Source: Bordetella parapertussis
GTDB taxonomy: Bacteria; Pseudomonadota; Gammaproteobacteria; Burkholderiales; Burkholderiaceae_B
Direction: 5' to 3'
Length of the DNA: 15,730 bases
Assembly: GCA_945895265.1 (NCBI GenBank)
Contig: CAMDEF010000066.1
Span: 1 to 15,730, forward strand
Shown here: piece after piece, positions 6,714 through 14,037 of the stretch
Layout of the letters: the number at the start of each line of letters is the position of its first letter
How positions within the stretch are numbered: position 1 is the first letter of the stretch
Translations under genes and position numbers: made by a program
Notes under the pieces: model-generated
What the model saw: only the letters and a program-made list of their open reading frames with translations
Database searches by the model: none
Told to the model about the DNA's origin: nothing

Positions 6714-9026
6714 ATGAATAGATTGCTGCGTTTAGCGTTGTTCATTGGGGTGAGCAGTGGTGCAGGCCTGTTTGGCTTGCTGGCTTGGTCAACGGGTAAC
6801 GCCTCGCGAGTGGCTCAGTACCAAGGCTTGCTGCTTTGGCTGAACGGCGCGCTTGCTCTGGCATTGTTTGTCTGGGTCGTCGCGCTGACCGTTCGCCTGC
6901 TCTCGCAACTGCGCAGTGGTTTGTTTGGAGCACGTTTGACCGCGCGTTTTGCGTTGGCATTTGCCTTAATTGGCGTGTTGCCTGGTACCTTGATTTATGG
7001 CGTGTCTTTGCAGTTTATGGCACGGTCAATCGAGTCGTGGTTCAACGTGCGTGTCGATACGGCGCTTGAGTCAGGCCTGGCTTTGGCACGAGCGGCACTC
7101 GACTCTCAGCTCGCCGAACTCGAGTCGCGCGCGCGCGTCATGACGCCCGAACTCAATGCAACACCCGATGCAGACGTCGCGGGCGTGCTGGCGCGGTTGC
7201 GGGATTCAAGTGGCCCAGTCGATGCGATGGTGTTTAGTGGCAGTGGGCGCGTGATCGCGTTTTCGAGCGACAAGCTCGGTGCGTTGTCCCCTCTGCCCCC
7301 TCCAGCTGCCATTTTGAATCAGTTGAGGGTCACCCGCGGGTACTCAAACGCCGACACGGGTGATAGCGTGGCCGGCGGTCCTGTTGACCCCGGTCTACAG
7401 TTGCGGGTGATTGTGGCGTTGGCTGCGCCAGAGCGAACCGAAAGCCTGCTGGGTGTAAACGTTGAATCCCGTTGGCTACAACTGGCACAGCCAGTTTCTG
7501 AAAAAATTGCCCGTAACGCGAGTGAAGTGCAGCAAGGTAATCGTGATTATCAAGAGCTTGCGCTATCTAGACAAAGCCTGCGTAATTTGTTTGGAGTGAC
7601 TCTCACCTTGGCACTGTTGCTGGCTGTATTTGCGGCAATCGCTGTGGCGCTGTACCTATCCAAAAAATTGGTCAGCCCCCTCTTGGCTTTAGCGTCTGGT
7701 ACGCAGGCAGTGAGCGTGGGCGACTATCGTGCACTGCCCGAACCGCCCTCAAATGACGAAGTGGGGCAGTTGACTCGTTCGTTTAACACCATGACTCGTC
7801 AACTCGACGAGGCACGGCGGATGGTTGAAACCAATCGCAGCCAACTCCAGCGCTCGAACGTCTATCTTGAAAGCGTGTTGGCAAACTTATCGGCAGGTGT
7901 GCTGGTGTTTGACGAGCGATTTTGCTTGACGACCTTTAACCAAGGCGCGCAATCGATTCTTAAGGTTGACTTGCGTACAGCACCTGGGCGGCTGTTGCAG
8001 ACGGTAGAAGGGATGAGTGAGTTCTCGCAGCGGATTCGGCAGGCTTTTTCTGAGCATACGGCAATGGGCTCAGAGCGTACCCACTGGCAAGAGCAGTTTG
8101 AACTAACCTTGCAAGAGCCCGGACCAGAGGCCAAGGCGTTTACGCTGACGTTACTGGCGAGAGGCACACAGTTAAATGTGGATGGCCGAGAAAATGGTTA
8201 TATGGTGGTGTTCGATGACATCACTGAAGTGATCTCGGCGAGTCGCAGCGTTGCTTGGGGTGAGGTTGCGCGTCGCTTGGCGCACGAAATTAAAAATCCG
8301 TTGACGCCGATTCAGCTTTCGGCCGAGCGCCTTGCGATGAAGTTGGCGCATAAGCTTGAACCGCTTGATGCACAATTGCTCGAGCGGGCGACCAACACGA
8401 TTGTGAATCAAGTGAACTCGTTGAAACACATGGTCGATGATTTTCGTGAATACGCACGTAAGCCACCCTTAGTCTTGGCGCCAGTCGATTTCAATGGGCT
8501 CGTGGATGAAGTGTTAGGTTTGTATGGCTGGGATCCACTTAGCGGACAGGTGCAAGAGGATCCGGCCCAGCCGTGGCGGCTTGAAGTGTTGCTTGACCCT
8601 GCGCTGCCAGTTATTTTGGGTGACCCCACCCAACTCAGACAGGTGGTTCACAATCTGTTAGCGAATGCGCGAGACGCCTTGGCTGAGGTGTCGCACCCGG
8701 GCGTGATCCGGGTGAGCACGCAAATGATTCCTCCGGGCGCGGTCGAAACTGCGGAGCGGGCGGCGGTGCGTTTTACCGTTTCCGATAACGGTGCCGGCTT
8801 TTCGGCACAAGTGTTACAAAGGGCGTTCGAGCCGTACGTCACGACTAAGACGCAGGGTACTGGATTAGGTTTGGCGATTGTTCGTAAAATCATCGAAGAG
8901 CATCATGGGCGAATTGATGTGTCTAATCGCAAAGAAGGGGGCGCCCGGGTATCGATTCTTCTCACGCAATTAGCAGAACCAGTAGACGCAACGCCACAAG
9001 ATAACGATAATGCAAGCTTGCAATAG
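6714..9026 (+). CDS. ntrY: NtrY-like membrane sensor histidine kinase
   Basis: A 770-residue inner-membrane histidine kinase with the NtrY domain order. Three N-terminal transmembrane helices lie at about 4-26, 37-63 and 76-100. A periplasmic region covers about 101-290, and a fourth helix about 291-315. HAMP is at 316-368 and PAS at about 385-495. The HisKA domain has phospho-acceptor His524 in RRLAHEIKNPLTP. The ATPase domain has the N box NLLANARDAL (about 646), DNGAGF, and the G box GTGLGLAI (about 715). The frame is open further upstream into the DUF4390 gene. I chose ATG 6714 because it starts directly before the first helix and has GGGG 6 nt upstream. The NtrY family is linked to nitrogen and redox control; the signal here is unknown. 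Its partner regulator starts 14 bp downstream. Confidence 0.93.
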   Translation: MNRLLRLALFIGVSSGAGLFGLLAWSTGNASRVAQYQGLLLWLNGALALALFVWVVALTVRLLSQLRSGLFGARLTARFALAFALIGVLPGTLIYGVSLQFMARSIESWFNVRVDTALESGLALARAALDSQLAELESRARVMTPELNATPDADVAGVLARLRDSSGPVDAMVFSGSGRVIAFSSDKLGALSPLPPPAAILNQLRVTRGYSNADTGDSVAGGPVDPGLQLRVIVALAAPERTESLLGVNVESRWLQLAQPVSEKIARNASEVQQGNRDYQELALSRQSLRNLFGVTLTLALLLAVFAAIAVALYLSKKLVSPLLALASGTQAVSVGDYRALPEPPSNDEVGQLTRSFNTMTRQLDEARRMVETNRSQLQRSNVYLESVLANLSAGVLVFDERFCLTTFNQGAQSILKVDLRTAPGRLLQTVEGMSEFSQRIRQAFSEHTAMGSERTHWQEQFELTLQEPGPEAKAFTLTLLARGTQLNVDGRENGYMVVFDDITEVISASRSVAWGEVARRLAHEIKNPLTPIQLSAERLAMKLAHKLEPLDAQLLERATNTIVNQVNSLKHMVDDFREYARKPPLVLAPVDFNGLVDEVLGLYGWDPLSGQVQEDPAQPWRLEVLLDPALPVILGDPTQLRQVVHNLLANARDALAEVSHPGVIRVSTQMIPPGAVETAERAAVRFTVSDNGAGFSAQVLQRAFEPYVTTKTQGTGLGLAIVRKIIEEHHGRIDVSNRKEGGARVSILLTQLAEPVDATPQDNDNASLQ

Positions 9027-9040
9027 GTGATTAAAAGTTT

Positions 9041-9736
9041 ATGGCCAGAATTTTAGTGGTCGACGATGAAGTCGGAATCCGCGAGTTGCTCTCCGAAATT
9101 CTCTACGACGAAGGGCATACGATTGAGTTGGCCGAGAACGCGGCGCAGGCGCGAGCGGCGCGTTTGCGCATGCGACCCGATCTTGTGCTGCTCGATATTT
9201 GGATGCCAGACACTGACGGCGTTACGTTACTGAAAGAATGGAACGCTGCAGGTTTGCTCGACATGCCTGTCATTATGATGAGCGGCCATGCCACGATTGA
9301 TACCGCGGTTGAAGCCACCAAAATTGGCGCGATTGATTTTCTTGAAAAGCCGATTACGCTGCAGCGCTTGCTCAAAACAATTTCAACGGGTTTGGCGCGC
9401 GGTCGCACAACGGTCGCAAAATCTGCCTCGGGTGCGTTTGCCCCGGTCAACCCTCAAGTGACGGCTGTGGTCTCGCCTGCTGCGCAGGTTGCCGCTATGC
9501 CCGCACCGATTGTGGCGGCAGTGGTGCCGCCCGACCAAGGTTTGCTCGGCGATATTTCGCTTGATCAACCCCTACGCGAGGCGCGCGATGAGTTCGAGCG
9601 AGTCTATTTTGAATATCACCTAGCCCGCGAAAATAACAGCATGACGCGCGTGTCTGACAAAACAGGCCTTGAGCGCACCCATCTGTATCGTAAGCTTAAA
9701 CAGCTTGGTATCGAAGCGCGTAAACGCGGCAGTTAA
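9041..9736 (+). CDS. Short NtrX-like response regulator (receiver plus Fis-type HTH, no AAA+ domain)
   Basis: A 231-residue response regulator, expected to be phosphorylated by the upstream kinase. The receiver domain spans about 1-120, with acidic D8/D9, phospho-acceptor D52 (LLDIWMPDTDG), S81 and K103 (LEKP). A Pro/Ala/Val-rich linker covers about 124-174. A Fis-type helix-turn-helix follows at about 175-225 (SDKTGLERTHLYRKLKQLGI), very like the C-terminus of NtrX. Classical NtrX is about twice as long and has a sigma-54-interacting AAA+ ATPase between these parts. None is present, and the frame is intact. It therefore resembles the RegA/PrrA layout and probably acts with sigma-70 or as a repressor. 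AGGTGA overlapping the ntrY stop serves as the ribosome-binding site. Confidence 0.9.
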   Translation: MARILVVDDEVGIRELLSEILYDEGHTIELAENAAQARAARLRMRPDLVLLDIWMPDTDGVTLLKEWNAAGLLDMPVIMMSGHATIDTAVEATKIGAIDFLEKPITLQRLLKTISTGLARGRTTVAKSASGAFAPVNPQVTAVVSPAAQVAAMPAPIVAAVVPPDQGLLGDISLDQPLREARDEFERVYFEYHLARENNSMTRVSDKTGLERTHLYRKLKQLGIEARKRGS

Positions 9737-9787
9737 GCTTCAACTGCTGCGGCGACTCGCACGCCTTCGTTAAGCGTAAAACTTTCG

Positions 9788-10780
9788 TTAAGGCGCTGTA
9801 GTGCCCGCCGGTGGGGTATCAAGTCCGCCAACGCGCGCGTCTTCAAACACACGACGCTCTTGCACCAGTTGGGCCGCAACAGCCACTGCAATCTCTGCGG
9901 GCGTGCGGCTGCCAATCTGCAGCCCCACCGGGCCGTGCAGTCGGTCGACGTCTGCTTCAGTGAGGTCAAAGCTTAGCAAACGCTCGCGACGTTTTGTTTG
10001 ATTGCGCGATGAGCCCAGTGCCCCAACGTAAAACGCTTTAGAGCGCAACGCCTCAAGCAGTGCCATGTCGTCAAGCTTGGGGTCGTGGGTAATCGCGACA
10101 ATGGCCGTGCGTGCGTCGGTTTGAATGTCAAGGACTGCATCATCGGGCATGCCAGGTAGCAAGGTGACGTCAGGCATATTCCAGTCGGCCGTGAACTCTT
10201 CACGCGGGTCACACACTAAAACCTGAAATTCAAGCATCGTGGCGATCTGTGCAAGGGCTTTTGCGGTTTGGTTTGCGCCAATAATCAACAAGCGCCAATG
10301 CGGACCATACACAAAATAACAGCCTTGCTCTTTGACTTCGGTAAGCTGGCCCGGCTTTGCTTCAGTCAGGGTTGATTCACCTGTACTCAAGTCTAGCCAG
10401 CGTCCGATAAGTCTTTGCTCTGAGGTGACCGCCACGACGCGATCCAGCCATCCGCTAGCAGCAAGCGGTTCAATCACCAGTTTGAGTGTGCCGCCGCAAG
10501 GCAGACCAAAACGAGCAGCCTCTTCTTGCGACACGCCGTAGGTGGCCCACTCAGGGCGCGCCGGCAGCCGACCCGACTGCGCACGCGCAATTAAGTCGTC
10601 TTCAATGCAGCCGCCCGATACCGAGCCCACGACACGGCCATCCTTGCGCACGGCAAGCATCGCGCCCGCCTGTCGTGGTGCCGAGCCCCAGGTTTTGACA
10701 ACGGTTGCGAGATGAACGGTGTGCCCGTCTGCTAGCCACTGGTGGGCTTGTTTGAGTACTTCAGTATCAAGAGAATCCAT
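9788..10780 (-). CDS. XdhC-family molybdenum cofactor maturation protein
   Basis: Members of the XdhC/CoxI family bind molybdenum cofactor and help its sulfuration and insertion into xanthine dehydrogenase-type enzymes. From ATG 10780 the product has 330 residues. The N-terminal XdhC_CoxI domain shows TWGSAPRQAGAML followed by SVSGGCIEDD. GLPCGGTLKL with its conserved Cys follows. The C-terminal Rossmann-like domain has IIGANQTAKAL, ITHDPKLDD, YVGALGSSRNQTKR and GLQIGSRTPAEIAVA. A GTG at 10825 would extend the frame by 15 residues, but it falls within the inverted repeat of the divergent promoter region, so ATG 10780 is preferred. No molybdoenzyme gene is in the window, so its client is unknown. 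It converges with the NtrX-like gene, 51 bp away. Confidence 0.88.
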   Translation of the reverse strand: MDSLDTEVLKQAHQWLADGHTVHLATVVKTWGSAPRQAGAMLAVRKDGRVVGSVSGGCIEDDLIARAQSGRLPARPEWATYGVSQEEAARFGLPCGGTLKLVIEPLAASGWLDRVVAVTSEQRLIGRWLDLSTGESTLTEAKPGQLTEVKEQGCYFVYGPHWRLLIIGANQTAKALAQIATMLEFQVLVCDPREEFTADWNMPDVTLLPGMPDDAVLDIQTDARTAIVAITHDPKLDDMALLEALRSKAFYVGALGSSRNQTKRRERLLSFDLTEADVDRLHGPVGLQIGSRTPAEIAVAVAAQLVQERRVFEDARVGGLDTPPAGTTAP

Positions 10781-10822
10781 AGCGTTCGTGTCGTTGTGAG
10801 ATCCGCGCCGAGGCGCCTGGTA

Positions 10823-10855
10823 CACCAGAGGGGGTGATCGGCCCGATCGCTGGTG
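10823..10855. promoter_or_regulatory. Nested inverted repeats, possible operator between xdhC and tauE
   Basis: An outer pair CACCAG (10823-10828) and CTGGTG (10850-10855) encloses a perfect 6-1-6 inverted repeat GATCGG-C-CCGATC (10836-10848). The outer arms are not symmetric around the inner one. The site lies about 10 bp upstream of a -10-like box for tauE and about 45 bp from the xdhC ATG, where a regulator of either gene could bind. Confidence 0.4.
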
Positions 10856-10865
10856 GTCATATCAG

Positions 10866-10871
10866 TATACT
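10866..10871 (+). promoter_or_regulatory. Putative -10 box for the TauE/SafE gene
   Basis: TATACT matches the -10 consensus at five of six positions and lies 37 bp before the ATG at 10909. No good -35 is seen at the right distance. That region is occupied by the right half of the inverted repeat, which would fit an activator-dependent or repressible promoter. Confidence 0.4.
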
Positions 10872-10908
10872 AAGCCCCTTTACGCACTAAGAAATTGAGA
10901 CAAATCAT

Positions 10909-11727
10909 ATGGATCCGATATTTGCGTTGGCTTTGGCGGTTTTAGGCTGTGTGACAGGCTTTGCCGCCGGGCTCTTGGGTATCGGAGGCGGCATGATTTT
11001 GGTGCCGTTTTTGACTTTATTGTTCACTTGGCAGAGCTTGCCACTCGAGTTGACGGTGCACGCCGCGATTGCGACTTCGATGGCGACTATTTTGTTCACC
11101 TCTGTGTCAAGTGTACGGGCACATCAAAAAAAGGGCGCCGTGCGTTGGGATCTTGTGGCCGCGCTAACGCCCGGTATTGTGGTGGGCGGCTTGATCTCGG
11201 GTGGGGCCTTATTCTCGTTACTGAAAACAGGTTGGTTAGCGTTATTTTTTGCAGTGTTTGTCGCCTACTCGGCCTTGCAAATGTTGCTAGACAAAAAACC
11301 TAAACCTTCGCGTCATATGCCGGGCCCAGTTGGTACGGCTGCGTCGGGTGGTGCAATTGGTTTTATTTCAGGCTTGGTGGGCGCCGGTGGCGGTTTTATT
11401 TCAGTACCGTTTATGCTTTGGTGCAATGTGCCTTTGCATCAAGCGGTAGGCACGTCGGCTGCGCTGGGCTTTCCGATCGCATTGGCCAATACGATTGGAT
11501 ATGTGTGGTCGGGCTGGGGTCAAAGCGGTTTGCCGCCAACGATGGTGGGTTACATTTTTTGGCCAGCGCTGATTGTGTTGGCGCTGTTTAGCGTTTTTCT
11601 TGCACCGATGGGTGCGCGTGCGGCACATAACCTGCCGGTCAAAACCTTAAAGCGAATTTTTGCGTATCTGTTGTTTGGCTTGGCTGTCTATATGGGCTTT
11701 AAGGCCTACCTGTCATTTTTTGGCTAA
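10909..11727 (+). CDS. TauE/SafE family membrane permease
   Basis: A 272-residue polytopic inner-membrane protein of the TauE/SafE (DUF81) family, some members of which export sulfite, sulfoacetate or related anions. The two-fold repeat typical of the family is visible: GLLGIGGGMILVPF at about 21-34 and GLVGAGGGFISVPF at about 155-168. Each is followed by a matching segment (TSMATILFTSVSSVRAHQ and GTSAALGFPIALANTIGYV). About eight hydrophobic helices are expected. The substrate is not predictable. GAGA about 8 nt before the ATG may be a weak ribosome-binding site. The gene is divergent from xdhC and converges with the methyltransferase gene so closely that their stop codons overlap within CTAA at 11724-11727. 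Confidence 0.92.
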   Translation: MDPIFALALAVLGCVTGFAAGLLGIGGGMILVPFLTLLFTWQSLPLELTVHAAIATSMATILFTSVSSVRAHQKKGAVRWDLVAALTPGIVVGGLISGGALFSLLKTGWLALFFAVFVAYSALQMLLDKKPKPSRHMPGPVGTAASGGAIGFISGLVGAGGGFISVPFMLWCNVPLHQAVGTSAALGFPIALANTIGYVWSGWGQSGLPPTMVGYIFWPALIVLALFSVFLAPMGARAAHNLPVKTLKRIFAYLLFGLAVYMGFKAYLSFFG

Positions 11728-12647
11728 CGCGCCGGGGGCGTGCGCGTGATCGCGCTCACGCTGATACGAGTCTCGCCAGTTGTGGCGCGCCGCGCACTGC
11801 TGCGCCAAGCGTGCCCATAGGCCACTTCAACTGTTAAGTGCAGGCGGCCATCGGCCTTGCGCTGTGTATCAAGCGCTGCCAGCAACGCTTGATACCGGTC
11901 GCGTCCTAACAGGCCGGGGCGTCGCCCAACACTTGGGTTGCCGCCCAGCGCTTTGACATCTGCTAAGAGTTTTTCGGGTGTGGCGTAGGTCAGGGTCAGA
12001 ACCTCTTGATCCATCACTGGGTCAGCAAAGCCTTTTTCAATCAACAAATCGCCAAAATCGTGCATATCGACAAAGCTTGGCGTGACTGTTTTGAGGCCCG
12101 CTTGTTGCGCAGCTGCACGCACCTCTTGCAATGTCGCTGGCCCGAAGCATGAAAAAAACACCAGACCATTGACCCGTAGAATGCGCCCCCACTCTTGCAA
12201 CACATCATGCGGTGCCGCGTGCCAGTGCAAGGCGAGGTTCGACCACACGAGCTCAAGGCTCTCAGGTGCCAGGCCCGTATGTGCGAGATCAGTGGTTAGC
12301 CATTGTGTATTGGCCGGTGCGCCACGCCATTGTGCAGCCTTTTGCCGCCAACCAGTAGAAAAATATTTTTTGGACTCTTGCTGCGCCTGACCCAAGAGAC
12401 TCGAGGTGTGATCTTGCCCAACATAGCGGGCGGTGGGATAGCGTTGATGTAGCAGTGCAATTTGCTGCCCCGCGCCGCAACCGGCATCTAATATTTGTTC
12501 GGGCTGCAGACGCACCAGTCGCAGTCGCTCATCCATGCGCCGTGCGACCTCGCCGTATAAAAACTGCGCCGCCGATAGGTCGCCACGTCGGCTGAACTGT
12601 AACGCGACATGAGCAGAGTTGAGCGGCAGTGTATTTGGGGTGGACAT
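11724..12647 (-). CDS. bioC: BioC-type SAM methyltransferase (malonyl-ACP O-methyltransferase-like)
   Basis: A 307-residue class I SAM-dependent methyltransferase. BioC methylates the free carboxyl of malonyl-ACP, so that fatty acid synthesis can build the pimeloyl chain of biotin. An N-terminal segment ALQFSRRGDLSAAQFLYGEVARRM matches BioC proteins. Motif I DAGCGAGQQIALL lies at about 54-66. WSNLALHWHA follows, then the region SFVDMHDFGDLLIEKGFADPVMDQE, which is typical of this family in betaproteobacteria. E. coli BioC is shorter (251 residues). The C-terminal 30-40 residues here are basic and poorly conserved. No other biotin gene is nearby, so the exact substrate is inferred from family only. 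It starts at ATG 12647, divergent from comF, and its stop overlaps that of the TauE/SafE gene. Confidence 0.82.
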   Translation of the reverse strand: MSTPNTLPLNSAHVALQFSRRGDLSAAQFLYGEVARRMDERLRLVRLQPEQILDAGCGAGQQIALLHQRYPTARYVGQDHTSSLLGQAQQESKKYFSTGWRQKAAQWRGAPANTQWLTTDLAHTGLAPESLELVWSNLALHWHAAPHDVLQEWGRILRVNGLVFFSCFGPATLQEVRAAAQQAGLKTVTPSFVDMHDFGDLLIEKGFADPVMDQEVLTLTYATPEKLLADVKALGGNPSVGRRPGLLGRDRYQALLAALDTQRKADGRLHLTVEVAYGHAWRSSARRATTGETRISVSAITRTPPAR

Positions 12648-12722
12648 TGTGAGCGTAGGGATGGCAGAAAAAGAGATCTCGGCGAGAAAATGTTGGATGC
12701 GCCGCGAAACAAAGGTACCAAA

Positions 12723-13568
12723 ATGTACTCTATCTCTCAGAAAATTTTACGAAGTCTACCGGCGGCTTGCCCATTATGTGGCATGGGTGCGCGTGGCGGC
12801 GACTTATGCGTGGGCTGCGCGCACGATCTTGAGCTGCCTTTCAATGTGCGGGCACGTTGTCACGTTTGCTTTGAAACGGTGCCTGGGGCCGCAGTGTCGC
12901 ACGCTTCATTCGAGGGCCACGAGCAAGCCAAGATTTTAGAGGCTTCGGGCACACCAGAGTGGCTCGCGACTGGCGAGTTTGCTGGGCTTGCGCCAGCGGT
13001 ACGATGCGCTCGTTGCTTGCGCCAGCCGCCCGCTTACGCTCGCCTTGTGGCGGCGATCGAATACACCTACCCCGGGGCTATGCTGATTCAGCGCTATAAA
13101 GAAGGCGCCCGCCTGGCCTACGCGGGGTTGTTTGCACGGCTGTTGTGGAGTCGTCTGCAAACTCGCTCAGGGGGTTTTCAGGCCAAGGTGCCGCTCAGCG
13201 CACTGGTGCCGATCCCGTCTAGCCAAAGCGCACTCAAACGTCGCGGCTTTAATCCCGCGAGTGAACTTGCCCGCGAACTTGCCCGCTTGAGCGGTTATCC
13301 CTTGCGGCAAGAGTGGCTGATCCGCACCCGTGAAGCTTGCACACAGAAGACGCTTGATGCCCGTGCGCGTCGCGAAAGTGTAGAGGGCCTATACGCTTGC
13401 CAACACGCTGTGCCCTATGTGTGGATGGGAGTGGTGGACGACGTTGTCACGACAGGCAGCACAATGCATACTGCGGCAAAGGCCCTACTTGCTGCGGGTG
13501 CTGCGGGGGTCGTGGGGCTGACAGCTGCTCATACGCCGCGCGCATGGCAAAATGATACCTATGATTGA
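12723..13568 (+). CDS. comF: ComF family protein (phosphoribosyltransferase-like)
   Basis: ComF-family proteins are linked to DNA uptake in transformable bacteria. They combine an N-terminal Cys-rich metal-binding part with a phosphoribosyltransferase fold. In the 281-residue product from ATG 12723 four Cys pairs are visible: CPLC (16-19), CVGC (29-32), CHVC (46-49) and CARC (95-98). KRRGFNPASELAREL is at about 172-186. The PRPP-binding loop VVDDVVTTGST is at about 237-247. The stretch of about 45 residues between the third and fourth pairs is longer than I expect for the family. In-frame ATGs at 12609 and 12690 lie upstream. I chose 12723 because AAAGG precedes it and it avoids overlap with the divergent bioC gene. 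Its end overlaps the start of trmL, suggesting coupled translation. Confidence 0.88.
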   Translation: MYSISQKILRSLPAACPLCGMGARGGDLCVGCAHDLELPFNVRARCHVCFETVPGAAVSHASFEGHEQAKILEASGTPEWLATGEFAGLAPAVRCARCLRQPPAYARLVAAIEYTYPGAMLIQRYKEGARLAYAGLFARLLWSRLQTRSGGFQAKVPLSALVPIPSSQSALKRRGFNPASELARELARLSGYPLRQEWLIRTREACTQKTLDARARRESVEGLYACQHAVPYVWMGVVDDVVTTGSTMHTAAKALLAAGAAGVVGLTAAHTPRAWQNDTYD

Positions 13569-14031
13569 TGTCATCCTTGTACAGCCTGAAATCCCTCCGA
13601 ATACGGGCAACGTGATCCGCCTGTGTGCCAACACCGGTGCGCGCCTGCATTTGGTACGACCACTTGGGTTTGAAATTGACGACAAGCGCCTCAAGCGTGC
13701 TGGTCTCGATTACCACGAGTGGCAGCCTGTCAAGGTTCATGACTCGCTTGAATTGGCGATCGCAGCCACCGGCACGCCACGCGAGCGAGTGTTTGCGATC
13801 ACAACGAAAGCGACCCAATTGGTGGGGCAAATCGCCCTACAGGTTGATGATGTATTTGTCTTTGGTTGTGAAACTGCTGGCCTCACGCAGCAGCAACGGG
13901 CGTTGTTTGATCCTGAACAAACGATCCGCTTGCCGATGTTGCCTGCGCAACGCAGTCTGAATTTATCGAATGCCGTGGCGATTGTTGTGTTCGAGGCGTG
14001 GCGACAACAGGGCTTTACTGGCGGCGTGTAG
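13561..14031 (+). CDS. trmL: tRNA (cytidine/uridine-34-2'-O)-methyltransferase
   Basis: A SPOUT-family methyltransferase that 2'-O-methylates the wobble nucleotide of tRNA-Leu isoacceptors (E. coli YibK/TrmL). The 156-residue product aligns along its whole length with that family. It has PEIPPNTGNVIRLCANTG at the N-terminus, RAGLDYHEW at about 44-52, FGCETAGL at about 101-108 and IRLPMLPAQRSLNLSNAVA with the knot residues near the C-terminus. An ATG at 13552 would add three residues. ATG 13561 gives MIDVILVQPEIPPN, which fits the family start exactly. The gene overlaps the end of comF by 8 bp, without a clear Shine-Dalgarno, so translation is probably coupled to comF. Six bases separate it from the convergent Bug receptor gene. 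Confidence 0.95.
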   Translation: MIDVILVQPEIPPNTGNVIRLCANTGARLHLVRPLGFEIDDKRLKRAGLDYHEWQPVKVHDSLELAIAATGTPRERVFAITTKATQLVGQIALQVDDVFVFGCETAGLTQQQRALFDPEQTIRLPMLPAQRSLNLSNAVAIVVFEAWRQQGFTGGV

Positions 14032-14037
14032 CTTGAC

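Noticed and set aside
9762..9795. CGCCTT...AAGGCG inverted repeat and a TTCGTTAAG direct repeat between the NtrX-like gene and xdhC
   Set aside because: The stem is only 6 bp with a 22-nt loop and no T run; not convincing as a terminator or binding site.
12609..12722. Longer N-terminus for ComF from ATG 12609 or 12690
   Set aside because: The added residues are unlike the family, the 12609 start overlaps the divergent bioC gene, and AAAGG precedes ATG 12723.
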